A stretch of DNA of 64,000 nucleotides from the NCBI GenBank assembly GCA_032388755.1, contig CP135593.1:682001-746000 (forward strand). The letters are read 5' to 3'. The position numbers and the translations under genes are program-made. Source of the stretch: Neisseria sp. DTU_2020_1000833_1_SI_GRL_NUU_006 (GTDB lineage: Bacteria > Pseudomonadota > Gammaproteobacteria > Burkholderiales > Neisseriaceae). Below the pieces are notes generated by a model. That model did no database searches, was not told the origin of the DNA, and saw nothing but the letters and a program-made list of their open reading frames with translations. Shown piece after piece: positions 1-8,389 of this stretch (the first letter of the stretch is position 1; every line of letters begins with the position of its first letter).

Positions 1-1
1 G

Positions 2-76
2 GTTGGAAGACATAAAACACCATCTGCCTTGTTGGGAAAACTTGAAATTATACGCGAACGGATTAACGGTTCTTAA
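2..76 (+). CDS. C-terminal tail of an upstream gene (partial)
   Basis: An open frame enters from the window edge and encodes 24 residues ending in LEIIRERINGS before a TAA at 74-76. Composition is coding-like, but the piece is too short to name. It may instead be chance open frame. No gene is seen between 77 and 256; TATAGTGGAT at about 95-105 resembles the start of Correia-type elements, but the matching far end is not evident. Confidence 0.3.
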   Translation, partial: VGRHKTPSALLGKLEIIRERINGS

Positions 77-256
77 CTGAATATCAAAAAGCTTTATAGT
101 GGATATATCTAGTAAATTTGTATTTTTCAGAGGATAACCATAAATATGAAGGTTATCTGAAAATAAAACAGGGGATATAGCTGGATACATCGGTAAATCA
201 ATGTCATTTTCTACCCCATTAAAATGGCAGTGTTCGTACTCGAAACCACGATATGA

Positions 257-292
257 AAAAACCTGCTTTGATCATGAAATCAAAGCAGGTTT
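257..292 (-). terminator. Intrinsic terminator of tRNA-Pro
   Basis: A ten-base-pair perfect stem (ACCTGCTTTG / CAAAGCAGGT) with a ten-base loop is followed on the minus strand by a run of six T. It lies eight bases past the CCA end of tRNA-Pro, so it most likely ends that transcript. Confidence 0.8.
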
Positions 293-299
293 TGATATT

Positions 300-376
<77 letters not shown>

Positions 377-645
377 AATGAGCAGGCATTATAGAGGAAT
401 TTTCGGCAGGATGCACGGATTTTGTCGGAGAAACTGTCGGGATTCGGATAAATATTTGGATAATAAACATCTTATCGATATATCTATCGGCTTGGGTTTG
501 AAAAGGTGGGAAATACTTACCGTTTTTCACATTTTCCTTGCTTGAAAGCAGGGATTTTATCTTTATGTTAGTATCCGCTATGGCTTCGAATATAAATACG
601 GATTGGTCAGAATCGCTTCGGCTTAGAGATTAAGGAACAGTAATT

Positions 646-1119
646 ATGCAATTTTTCGGTATCGGTTTTTTGGTTTTGATTTTTTTGGAAATCATGTCGA
701 TTGTCTGGGTTGCCGACTGGCTTGGCGGCAGCGTGGCGTTGCTGCTGATGGTCGTCAGTTTCGTATCCGGCGTATTTATGTTGCGCAATACGGGTCTGTC
801 CGGCATTTTACTGGCAGGAGCGACGATACGGAGCGGAGGAAAGGTTTCGCTTTATCAGATGCTATGGCCGATACGCTATGCTGTGGCAGCGGTGTGCCTG
901 ATGAGTCCGGGCTTTATTTCGACGGGATTGGCATTATTGCTGTTGTTGCCGTTTAAAGGTCGCCCGGTTGTGCAAGCGGAGACGGATGGGAATATATTTG
1001 GGCAGCGGCCGTTTTCAACTAAAGCACAAGATGATGATGTGATTGAGGGCGAATATACGGTAACGGGTGAAGATTCGGATACGAAGCATCAGGCTTACAT
1101 CGAACATAAAAAAGATTGA
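646..1119 (+). CDS. fxsA: FxsA family membrane protein
   Basis: A 157-residue membrane protein of the FxsA/YtxF family. E. coli FxsA, when overproduced, lifts exclusion of phage T7 by the F plasmid; its normal role is unknown. Hydrophobic segments lie at about residues 5-20, 25-45 and 75-100, and the family signature around LMSPGFISTGLALLLLLP precedes a polar cytoplasmic tail of about 50 residues. The ATG follows AAGGAACAGTAATT, an acceptable ribosome site. It stands alone and converges with the lipoprotein gene, the two separated by an uptake-word hairpin. Confidence 0.85.
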   Translation: MQFFGIGFLVLIFLEIMSIVWVADWLGGSVALLLMVVSFVSGVFMLRNTGLSGILLAGATIRSGGKVSLYQMLWPIRYAVAAVCLMSPGFISTGLALLLLLPFKGRPVVQAETDGNIFGQRPFSTKAQDDDVIEGEYTVTGEDSDTKHQAYIEHKKD

Positions 1120-1159
1120 GATACGGAATCTGTCAGCCGGAATGGTTGGCTTGAAATAA

Positions 1160-1193
1160 AAAGGTCGTCTGAAAATATTTTCAGACGACCTTT
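1160..1193. terminator. Uptake-word hairpin between convergent genes
   Basis: Two AGGTCGTCTGAA words face each other with a short AT loop and flanking A/T runs, forming a bidirectional intrinsic terminator for fxsA and the lipoprotein gene. In Neisseria inverted uptake words commonly serve both as DNA uptake signals and as terminators. Confidence 0.85.
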
Positions 1194-1209
1194 TGTCATT
1201 GTTGCCGAA

Positions 1210-1770
1210 TTAACGGCGACGACCGAATCCGCGACCCATCGGGCGGCGGTAGTTGGAAGGTTGTTGGGTGGTTTGACGGTAGCGGGGTTGTTGTTGAGCC
1301 TGCTGCGCGGGGATGCTGCGGGTATTCAGTTGCTGGCTGGTACGGCCGTTTGGACGGGCAGTTTGGTAGTAATGGGTACGGGCGCGCTGTGCAATCGGGC
1401 TGTTTTGGTTGTTCGCACGGGTGAATTTGTTTGCCAATGCATTACCGATAAACGCGCCTGCGGCTGTACCGATCAGGCTTTGAAGCAGCCAGCTTCCTGT
1501 GGATTGGTCGTAAATATATTGTTGTCCGTCTTTGCCGGTAACGGGTTGACCGTTGTTGCCGTTAGCTTGCGCTTCGACAGGGATGGTGTCTTGTACGGCT
1601 TCGGGAGTGAGTTGGTAAACGGTATTGTCCTGCTGGCCGTTTTGCTGTGCCAATTGTTGTTGCAGGGCTTCGATTTGTTTTTGCTGCTGTTCAAGCTGTG
1701 CTTGCGTATTGTCTTTGCAGGCGGCAAGGGCGAAAGCGGAGAGCGCGGCTAAGGTGATAATTTTTTTCAT
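1210..1770 (-). CDS. Predicted outer-membrane lipoprotein with coiled coil and glycine-zipper segment
   Basis: A 186-residue lipoprotein. The N-terminus MKKIITLAALSAFALAAC is a signal peptide with a lipobox (LAAC), so the mature protein should start at Cys18. Residues 25-48 are Gln-rich and suited to a coiled coil (LEQQQKQIEALQQQLAQQ). A hydrophobic glycine-containing patch (SLIGTAAGAFIGNALANKF, about residues 97-115) resembles the glycine-zipper segment of 17-kDa-antigen-type lipoproteins. The tail is basic and Gln/Arg-rich and ends GFGRRR. I cannot assign a function; a role in envelope integrity is only a guess from the fold type. Confidence 0.75.
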   Translation of the reverse strand: MKKIITLAALSAFALAACKDNTQAQLEQQQKQIEALQQQLAQQNGQQDNTVYQLTPEAVQDTIPVEAQANGNNGQPVTGKDGQQYIYDQSTGSWLLQSLIGTAAGAFIGNALANKFTRANNQNSPIAQRARTHYYQTARPNGRTSQQLNTRSIPAQQAQQQPRYRQTTQQPSNYRRPMGRGFGRRR

Positions 1771-1897
1771 TGTTGTGTGTTTCCTTGGTCGGTTGTCATT
1801 AATGCCGTCTTATGTAAGTCGGCGGCGTGGTTCTAAGCGCGTGGCCTGCCTGCCATATGGTGTGTTTTGGGGATTTATCAAGCAAGGTTTCTCTTTT

Positions 1898-2398
1898 TTA
1901 CAATGGGAGTTTCGGTAGTTTGGCTGCAAAAGCAAGACTGTCGGCAACAATATTTCCTTGAGGTTTCACTTCGTGTTCGGTTTCCATAATAAGCAGTTTG
2001 TCGGGGCGGCGGGCGTGCAGGCTCATGTGCATTTCAGCGGGGGAGAAGGGGAGGTGATGGTGTTTGGCAAATGTTTGTGCGCGTTGATTGGCGGTTTTGA
2101 GCATGGGCATCAGGGTGATGTCGAGATGGAAGCGGCGAACACCCAAAATAAGGATGCGTGCGGCGAAGAAGTCGGCTTCTTCCGTAAACACGGCGGGACT
2201 GTTGCAGTTGAAGTCGTGGCGTTCGGCTGCAATCAATGTGGCGAGAGAGCGGATTTGCGGAATCAAGGCCTCGCTGATAAGGCCAGAAGTTTGGGGAACG
2301 GGGTCGTCTGAAAATGTGTTGTGGCTGTTGCCGTCAACAATCATATGGCAGCGGTGGAGGGTTTGTGGACGTCTTTGGATATTTGCAGAGAGGTTCAT
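1898..2398 (-). CDS. Conserved-looking hypothetical protein
   Basis: A 166-residue cytoplasmic protein that I do not recognise. I start it at the ATG at 2398 because AAGGAAAA lies 5-6 bases upstream; an in-frame start ten codons earlier has no ribosome site. The protein has several His-rich stretches (for example AKHHHLPFSPAEMHMSLHARR near the C-terminus) and no signal peptide or membrane segment. The pattern of short beta strands with spaced histidines is vaguely reminiscent of 2H-phosphoesterase folds, but no clear paired HxT/HxS motif is present, so I make no functional call. Confidence 0.6.
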   Translation of the reverse strand: MNLSANIQRRPQTLHRCHMIVDGNSHNTFSDDPVPQTSGLISEALIPQIRSLATLIAAERHDFNCNSPAVFTEEADFFAARILILGVRRFHLDITLMPMLKTANQRAQTFAKHHHLPFSPAEMHMSLHARRPDKLLIMETEHEVKPQGNIVADSLAFAAKLPKLPL

Positions 2399-2460
2399 GG
2401 CTTTTCCTTTATTTACAACTGTTCGCATCGTTTATTGGGATTGGCGGCCACGAAGGGTAT

Positions 2461-2488
2461 AAAAAAAGCCGCTCAATCAGGGCGGCTC
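2461..2488 (-). terminator. Minus-strand intrinsic terminator
   Basis: Stem AGCCGC/GCGGCT with a nine-base loop, followed on the minus strand by seven T. It is the second of two minus-strand terminators here and no protein gene lies just upstream on that strand. Confidence 0.55.
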
Positions 2489-2526
2489 TTGTTTTGCTGT
2501 TCATTTCCGTCTGTTTCAGACAAGCG

Positions 2527-2625
2527 CAAAAAAGTACCGCACATTTGTGTGGTACCAATAGAAGAATGCGTTTGAATGCTTAGCGGTTTGCATGACGGTA
2601 TTTTGCTGGATATTGAATATATATG
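2527..2625 (-). ncRNA. Candidate small RNA with its own promoter and terminator
   Basis: On the minus strand a promoter-like pair is visible: TTGAAA at 2656-2661 and TAGAAT at 2632-2637, spaced 18 bases. About 90 bases downstream a strong hairpin (GGTACCACACA / TGTGCGGTAC, 2534-2556) ends in six T. The transcript would be about 95-100 nt with no open frame of note. A second terminator follows at 2461-2488. I cannot match it to a named Neisseria sRNA; this is a prediction from signals only. Confidence 0.4.
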
Positions 2626-2809
2626 CGCTGAATTCTAAATCAGAAAGTCGAATAATTTCAATACTTGATGGATAAATTTGATTAATAATTTTTCAACTTT
2701 TTGTAATTAATGGAATTTATTTTTAAGCTGTGTATGGAAAGGCGCATTGTATGCGGATGTTGGGGAAAGTATCATCGCTTGGGTAGGTTTGATGCCTTAT
2801 ATTTTAAAT

Positions 2810-2850
2810 AGGTCGTCTGAAAACGGGCAATGCCGGTTTTCAGACGACCT
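2810..2850 (-). terminator. Uptake-word hairpin after amylosucrase
   Basis: Inverted AGGTCGTCTGAAAAC arms with a ten-base loop, 26 bases past the amylosucrase stop codon. It probably terminates that gene and provides uptake words. Confidence 0.8.
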
Positions 2851-2875
2851 TTGCGTTTTTAAGCTGCCTCAATCA

Positions 2876-4786
2876 TCAGGCGATTTCGAGCCACATCACT
2901 TGGTAGGGGCGCAGCACCAAATCTTGATTCAATGCCACGGTTTCGCCGCTGATGAGGTCTTTGGCGCGGGCGGGCATGGCTTGCAGGGTGTGCGCGCTGA
3001 TGGTTTGCGGGTGTTCGCTGAAGTTGCCGAACGCCAACAGCGCATTGTTTCGGATGTAGCCGATGATGTGTTTGTTGTTGGTGTTGAAAGTAACCAGACG
3101 GCCGCCGTTCAAACGCGGGTTGTTTTGGCGGATGTCTATCATGTGGCGCAGGCCTTGATAGATTTGCCCTGCCGCGGTTGACGGGTCGTGGCGCTGTTCG
3201 TACAACTCGGCGTTGTAACGCGGACGGTGCGCCCAGCGGCTGTCGTCGCTCTTATTGCTGTCGCTTGACCAGTCGTCGTCGTTGAGCGTACCGACTTCGT
3301 CGCCGAGATAAATCAGCGGCAGACCGCCGGTACTCAGGGCGATGCTGTACAAGAGTTTGATGCGGTCAACGGCGTGGGGGTCGTGTTGCGCCAAACCGGC
3401 GAGGGCGGCGGCAGTGCCGCTGACGCGGCAGTCGCCGGTGTTGGGGTTGTATTGGAAGGGGACGCCGCGCGCGAAGCTGCCGTCGAAATGGTTGACGAAG
3501 AAGCGGTTGAGGAATTGGCGGTGGTCGTAACCGTGGATGCCGAATTGCGATGCGTCTTCGTCGGCAAACGTCCAGCCGATGTCGTCATGGCTGCGGACGT
3601 AGTTGACCCATGCGGTATGGTTGGGCAGGTTGTGGCGGTAGGAAAGGGCTTGGTGGAGCAGGTTGACCTCGCGGGTGGCGAGGGTGTTCCACAACAATGC
3701 CATTTGCAGCGGGTTGTAGCCGATTTGGCATTCGTCTTGTCCGATGTATTGAACGACTTGGTCGGGGTGGACGATGGCTTCGGATTTGAAGAACACGGCA
3801 GGTGCGGCGATGCGCATGACGGCGTTGAACGCGCGGATTAAGGCATGGGCTTGCGGCAGGTTTTCACAATCCGTGCCCATTTGTTTCCAAATAAAGGCAA
3901 CGGCGTCCATACGCAGGATGTCAACGCCCAAATTGGCGAGGAACATCATTTCGCCCGCCATGGCGCGGAATACCCAAGGATTGCTGTAATTCAAATCCCA
4001 TTGGAAGGAATTGAACGTCGTCCATACCCAGCGTCCGTCTTCTAATTGGGAGAAGCCGCCCGGATGCTGGTCGGGGAAGATTTCGCGTAGGGTGCGGTCG
4101 TATTGGTCGGGCATCCAGCGGTCGGGGAAAATATAGTAGAAATTATCGAAAAGCGGATTGCCGGAGGCGCAGCCTTTTGCCCATTCGTGTTCGTTGGACG
4201 TGTGGTTGAAGATGAAATCGACGACGGCGGAAATGCCCGCTTTGTGCAGCGCGGCAATGACATCGCGCAAATCGTCTATCGTACCCAAAGCCGGATTGAC
4301 GTCGCGGTAGCTGCTGACTGCATAGCCGCCATCGCTTTTGCCCTCAGGGCATTTAAACAGGGGCATCATGTGCAGATAGGTCAGCCCCAGCTCTTGAAAA
4401 TAAGGAATTTTGGCTTTCAAGCCTTTCAAATCGCCCGCGAACAAATCGACATAACACACGCCGCCGACTTGTTTATTGGACAAAATCCAATCGGGGTCAT
4501 TCTCACGCGTGGCATCGATGGCTTTCAGAGACTTGTCGCGTTGGGAATAGCTTTGCCATGCTTGTGCAATCAGTTGTTCCAGCATGGGCAGGACGGCTTC
4601 GTTGTCGTTGTAAACGTTGTCCAGCTCGTGCATCAGCTTGGGAAAATGCTCGTTCAAACGTCTGTCAAACTGTTTCCAGTCTTCGGAAGCTTCGACGGTC
4701 GCACGCTGCTGGGGGCTGTATTCTGCCAAGGCGCGCTCTTTGAGATGATGCAGGGTCAAATCGACCTGTTGGGTCTGGGTCAACAT
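2876..4786 (-). CDS. ams: Amylosucrase (GH13)
   Basis: A 636-residue enzyme, the same length as N. polysaccharea amylosucrase and very similar along its whole length. It uses sucrose as glucosyl donor to extend an alpha-1,4-glucan, releasing fructose. The GH13 catalytic residues are visible: nucleophile Asp in DILRMDAVAF, acid/base Glu in FFKSEAIV, and transition-state Asp in VRSHDDIGWTF. The start ATG has GGAG eight bases upstream. There is no signal peptide, yet the family is known to act extracellularly in some Neisseria, so localisation is uncertain. It is monocistronic, between uptake-word hairpins. Confidence 0.97.
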   Translation of the reverse strand: MLTQTQQVDLTLHHLKERALAEYSPQQRATVEASEDWKQFDRRLNEHFPKLMHELDNVYNDNEAVLPMLEQLIAQAWQSYSQRDKSLKAIDATRENDPDWILSNKQVGGVCYVDLFAGDLKGLKAKIPYFQELGLTYLHMMPLFKCPEGKSDGGYAVSSYRDVNPALGTIDDLRDVIAALHKAGISAVVDFIFNHTSNEHEWAKGCASGNPLFDNFYYIFPDRWMPDQYDRTLREIFPDQHPGGFSQLEDGRWVWTTFNSFQWDLNYSNPWVFRAMAGEMMFLANLGVDILRMDAVAFIWKQMGTDCENLPQAHALIRAFNAVMRIAAPAVFFKSEAIVHPDQVVQYIGQDECQIGYNPLQMALLWNTLATREVNLLHQALSYRHNLPNHTAWVNYVRSHDDIGWTFADEDASQFGIHGYDHRQFLNRFFVNHFDGSFARGVPFQYNPNTGDCRVSGTAAALAGLAQHDPHAVDRIKLLYSIALSTGGLPLIYLGDEVGTLNDDDWSSDSNKSDDSRWAHRPRYNAELYEQRHDPSTAAGQIYQGLRHMIDIRQNNPRLNGGRLVTFNTNNKHIIGYIRNNALLAFGNFSEHPQTISAHTLQAMPARAKDLISGETVALNQDLVLRPYQVMWLEIA

Positions 4787-5189
4787 GATGTTTACTCCGA
4801 GTTGAGGTTGGATTTGTTTGGAAGCCTGATTCCGGCGGGAACGCTGGCCGGAGACAGGCTTATCATACTTTAAGAAACTACTTGTGAACAGAGTTTGGAG
4901 AGGAGTAACCGCATTGTTTTATGTGGAATTTTTTTAAATCTAGGGCGGCGGGTGTGCTTGGGGTAACTGTATATATTATTTAGAGAAAAATTTCATGTAT
5001 GGAAGACGGTAGGGCAGGGGGATGTTTGGGACGAAGGGGGGGTGGAATATCGGATACCTGTCGGATGATTTGGTTTACAAAGGTTTATGACGAGCGCGGA
5101 AAGGCTGGATTAATAGTGAAATCAGACGGATGAAAACAATTTCCTTTGACGGAAGTCAAATGATTGGGATGACATGAAGGAATGAATAG
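4787..5189. other. Intergenic region without a recognised gene
   Basis: About 400 bases separate the amylosucrase start from the hairpin after znuD. The part next to amylosucrase must hold its promoter, but I see no convincing -10/-35 pair. No ORF, uptake word or repeat stands out. Confidence 0.5.
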
Positions 5190-5223
5190 AAAAGGTTTTC
5201 AGAGGTCGTCTGAAAACCTTTTC
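5190..5223 (-). terminator. Hairpin terminator after znuD
   Basis: Arms AAAAGGTTTTCAGA / TCGTCTGAAAACCTTTT form a long stem containing one uptake word, 17 bases past the znuD stop codon. Confidence 0.8.
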
Positions 5224-5239
5224 TCTTGTCTATCACCCC

Positions 5240-7528
5240 TTAAAACTTAAAGTTCACGCCGCCGGTGAAGCTGCGTCCCATTTGCGGGGTGTCGGACAAG
5301 AAGCTGCTGTGGGCGTAAACGGATTGGTTGAACAGGTTGTCTGCTTTGACGTACCAATTCCACTCGCCGTAGCCGGTGCGGCGGCGGTAGTTTGCGCCAA
5401 GGTTGAGCATATGGTGTCCGGGCGTACGCGTTTCGTAGCGGGCGAGTTTGTTTTGGGCAAACACGCGGTAGTAGTCGAGATGGGCATCAATGCGATCGGT
5501 CAGCGCGGCATTCAGGTGGAAACCGAGTCGTGCGGCGGGCACGCGCGGGGCGTTTTGGTCGGCTTGGGCAATGAGTGGGCGGTTGCCGTAGGCGTCTTCC
5601 CTACCGGGCAGCGATGGAAGGTTTTTCAGACGACCTTTGACGTAGTCGCCGGAAAGTCCGATGCGGTAGCGCGGCGTGGGTTTGAAGAAGATTTCGCCTT
5701 CCGCGCCGTAGAAGTCGGCGCCGGATTGGTTGTAGCGCACGAGCTTCATTTCGCTGTCGTCTTCGATGGATTTGGGGCCGCGTCCGTCGTTTAAGGTTTG
5801 GGCGTAGATGTAGTTGCCGAAGCGGTTGCGGTAGAGTGCCAGATTGTATTGCCAGCGGTCGCCTTCGTAGCCCAACGCGAGTTCGATGTTGTTGGAACGC
5901 TCTTTGTTGAGGTGTTTGTTGCCGACTTCAAAGGTGTTGGTGGCGACGTGTTTGCCGTGTGCATACAGCTCTTGCGTTGACGGCAGGCGTTCCTGATGGG
6001 AGGCGGTCAGGCTGAGTTTGTGCTGGGGCGAGAAATACCAGTTGCCGGAAAGCGCGAACGAGCGGGCGGTTTGGCGGTGCGCGCCGAGGTCGGGCAAGGG
6101 TTGGTTGTAGTAGTTTTCCCGATCAATCAAGGCTTTGTCGTACTGAATGGCGGCTTTTTGTTTTTCCACGCGCACGCCGCCTTCAAGCGAGAAGTTGTCC
6201 CAATTTGCCTGTTCTACGCCGAAAAAGCTGTAATGATGCACATCGTTGTCGATCAGCATCGGTTGTTGGACGGTTTCGGGAATGGCGGAAAGCGCGCTGG
6301 ATTTTTGGGTCAGGTATTGCACGCCCCAACTGCCTTTCAGACGACCTATGGGCAGGTGGCGCAATTCGATGCGTGCATTTTGCGTTTTGTTTTTGAAGAA
6401 GTTTTCCACCGCATCGCCCGCTTTTTCATCGTGGCGGTATTCGTTGCGGTTCAGATGCACGCGCAAGGCTTCGAAACCGGGGAGCGGCTGCTTCCATTCG
6501 GCGCGGATTTCGTAGCGTTTGTTGCGCAGGTCTATCCACGGTCTGCCGCTGTGGGTATGTGCGTGTGCATTATCGTCGTCGTGGAAGCCGCAGCTCAAGC
6601 CCGGATTGTCGTAATCGATGTCTTCTTCGGTCAACAGGTGCGGATAAAGCTGCAAATAGCGTTTGTTGATCAGGCTCTTCTGCCAGATGATGTCGGCGTG
6701 GCAGTCGTCGTAGAGATGGCTGTGCGCAGGCAGGCCGTAGCGGTCGCGACGGTCGCTGTACGCCGCGCCGATAAAGCCTTTCTCGCCAACCCAAGACAGC
6801 CCGATGCTGCCCGTTTGCGAATCGGCGTGGCTGTCGGGCAGGCGTTTCAGACGACCTTCTTCCTTGCGGTAACGCGGTACGGCATAGTCGCCTGATTTGC
6901 GGTACAGCCCTTCGGTATGCAACACGAAGTTTTTGCCCAGTCCGACATTGATGCCGCCGGACGTGAGTTTTTCCAGATTGCCGCTGCTCAAACGCAGCCC
7001 CAGTTCGCCCGATACGCCGTTTTCAGGCATTTTTTCAGGGATTTTTCCGTCGGCAACATCTACCAAACCCGCCACATTGCCCGAGCTGTACAACAGCGTT
7101 ACCGGCCCGCGCAGGATTTCAACCTGTTGCGACAAAGCGGTATCCACCATCAGGGCATGGTCGGGCGAGAAATCTGCCATGTCGCCGGTTTCTCCGTGAT
7201 GGTTCAACACTTTAATCCGTCTGCCCGTTTGCCCGCGTATCACAGGCGCAGACGCGCCGCCGCCGTATTGCGAAGCATGGACGCCCGGTACACCGTTGAG
7301 CGCGTCGCCGAGATTGACGGCTTTTTGCCGCAACGTATCACCGCTGATGATTTTGTCGGAGGCAGTCGAACTGTGCAGCAGCCCCGAAGTGGCGCGCGGA
7401 CGGTTTTTGCCGACGACGTTGACCGTTTCCAAGTCCACCGTCTGCTCGGTTTCATGCGCTTGGGCGAGAATGGGGGAACTGATTAAAAGAATAGATAAAA
7501 CAATAGGTTTAAGCGTGGTTTGTGTCAT
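5240..7528 (-). CDS. znuD: TonB-dependent zinc receptor ZnuD
   Basis: A 762-residue outer-membrane receptor almost colinear with meningococcal ZnuD. It carries zinc (and in some reports haem) across the outer membrane using TonB energy. A signal peptide ends at LAQA, followed by the TonB-box region, the plug domain (about residues 30-160) and a 22-strand barrel ending in the aromatic KF. The zinc-catching loop is rich in His, Asp and Cys (YDDCHADIIW, then CGFHDDDNAHAHTHSG). I start it at MTQTTLKP as in other ZnuD proteins; an upstream TTG would overlap the operator. A KEEGRLKRLP stretch in an extracellular loop is encoded partly by an in-frame uptake word. Confidence 0.95.
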   Translation of the reverse strand: MTQTTLKPIVLSILLISSPILAQAHETEQTVDLETVNVVGKNRPRATSGLLHSSTASDKIISGDTLRQKAVNLGDALNGVPGVHASQYGGGASAPVIRGQTGRRIKVLNHHGETGDMADFSPDHALMVDTALSQQVEILRGPVTLLYSSGNVAGLVDVADGKIPEKMPENGVSGELGLRLSSGNLEKLTSGGINVGLGKNFVLHTEGLYRKSGDYAVPRYRKEEGRLKRLPDSHADSQTGSIGLSWVGEKGFIGAAYSDRRDRYGLPAHSHLYDDCHADIIWQKSLINKRYLQLYPHLLTEEDIDYDNPGLSCGFHDDDNAHAHTHSGRPWIDLRNKRYEIRAEWKQPLPGFEALRVHLNRNEYRHDEKAGDAVENFFKNKTQNARIELRHLPIGRLKGSWGVQYLTQKSSALSAIPETVQQPMLIDNDVHHYSFFGVEQANWDNFSLEGGVRVEKQKAAIQYDKALIDRENYYNQPLPDLGAHRQTARSFALSGNWYFSPQHKLSLTASHQERLPSTQELYAHGKHVATNTFEVGNKHLNKERSNNIELALGYEGDRWQYNLALYRNRFGNYIYAQTLNDGRGPKSIEDDSEMKLVRYNQSGADFYGAEGEIFFKPTPRYRIGLSGDYVKGRLKNLPSLPGREDAYGNRPLIAQADQNAPRVPAARLGFHLNAALTDRIDAHLDYYRVFAQNKLARYETRTPGHHMLNLGANYRRRTGYGEWNWYVKADNLFNQSVYAHSSFLSDTPQMGRSFTGGVNFKF

Positions 7529-7558
7529 TTTAGGTTTCCCGTCATATTTCAAATAAAT

Positions 7559-7573
7559 TGTTATTATATAACA
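7559..7573 (-). promoter_or_regulatory. Zur operator of znuD
   Basis: TGTTATTATATAACA is a full match to the neisserial Zur box as I recall it (TGTTATDNHATAACA) and is centred 38 bases upstream of the znuD ATG. Zur with bound zinc would repress znuD, so the receptor should be made when zinc is scarce. Confidence 0.9.
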
Positions 7574-7774
7574 TCACATCATTAATATGACAAGAATTCA
7601 AGGAACAAACCGCATTTGGTGCGGCAAAACAGCCAAACCAAAACCCATACAAACAGCGAAAACCAAAGGTCGTCTGAAACCCAATATCTTGAAAATGATG
7701 AAAAAGACGGAAACAGCGGCAGCGCGTCATCCCCCCGTTTGCTTGGAACGAATCATGTTGCCTAAACAACAAAA

Positions 7775-7814
7775 AAGGTCGTCTGAAAACGCAATATGGT
7801 TTTCAGACGACCTT
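7775..7814 (-). terminator. Uptake-word hairpin after the cupin gene
   Basis: AAAAAAGGTCGTCTGAAAAC and its inverse with a nine-base loop, 17 bases beyond the cupin stop. Another single uptake word is at about 7668. The rest of 7574-7774 holds no gene I can support. Confidence 0.8.
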
Positions 7815-7830
7815 GTCGGTTTGATGACTG

Positions 7831-8297
7831 CTATTTGGTAGCTTGGGCGGCGGCGGTCTCGGCAATCAGGTCAAGGAAGACCAGCGGCTCTTTACCGATG
7901 TTCTTCAACGCATGGGACTGGCCGGGGCGGGCGATGGTGATGTCGCCGGCGCCGACTTGAGTCTGTTTGCCCGTGTTGTCGGTAAACACGCCTTTACCCG
8001 ATACGATGATGTAAACGTCTTCGTTGTCAGTGTGTTTGTGTTCGCCGATGGATGCGCCCGGCGGCAGGGTTAGCCAGCCGATTTCTCTAAACGCGTCTTG
8101 GGCGGCGGTTTGGTGGCGGGTGAAGGCAAAACGGCCGAGCAGCGGACCTTTGCCTCCGGCTGCGTTTTCGCGGTTCCACTCCGCCAAGTCGGCTTTTTTG
8201 TACACTTGGACGCTGCGGTCGGCAGGTTTGGCCTGTTCCTGACGGTCGTGCCGAGCAGAAAGGCGACGGACAATGCGGCAAATAGCGGTTTCATCAT
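7831..8297 (-). pseudogene. Cupin-domain protein, frameshifted after the signal peptide
   Basis: The gene appears to begin at the ATG at 8297, with GGAG five bases upstream, encoding a signal peptide (MMKPLFAALSVAFLLGTT). At about 8240-8252 the frame breaks: the mature cupin continues in another frame (QEQAKPADRSVQVYKKADL...) to the stop at 7831. The 124-residue cupin part (from a GTG at 8205) is intact, with the metal-site motif GEHKHTDNEDVYIIVSG and the second motif GQSHALKN. Adding two bases or removing one would restore a secreted cupin. It may be a real mutation, a sequencing error, or a cytoplasmic protein made from an internal start. Function of the family member is unknown. Confidence 0.6.
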
Positions 8298-8351
8298 GGT
8301 TCTCCGTTTGTCGGGTTATGTCAGAAGATGATGCGTTCCGTTTTCAGACGA

Positions 8352-8380
8352 CCTGCGGGGTCGGTTGCTTGCCCCGCAGG
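8352..8380 (-). terminator. GC-rich hairpin after pepA
   Basis: Perfect nine-pair stem CCTGCGGGG/CCCCGCAGG with an 11-base loop lies ten bases past the pepA stop and abuts an uptake word; no T run follows, so termination strength is uncertain. Confidence 0.45.
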
Positions 8381-8389
8381 CATCCAAGT

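Noticed and set aside
95..240. Possible Correia-type repeat near the left edge
   Set aside because: TATAGTGGAT matches the start of such elements, but the conserved interior and the matching far end are missing.
3374..3841. Long plus-strand open frames opposite amylosucrase
   Set aside because: They run antisense to a full-length, well-conserved enzyme and have the Val/Ala/Gly-rich composition of shadow frames, with no ribosome sites.
7542..7841. Small frames on both strands in the znuD-cupin intergene
   Set aside because: They include translated uptake-word hairpin sequence and overlap the Zur box; no ribosome site supports them.
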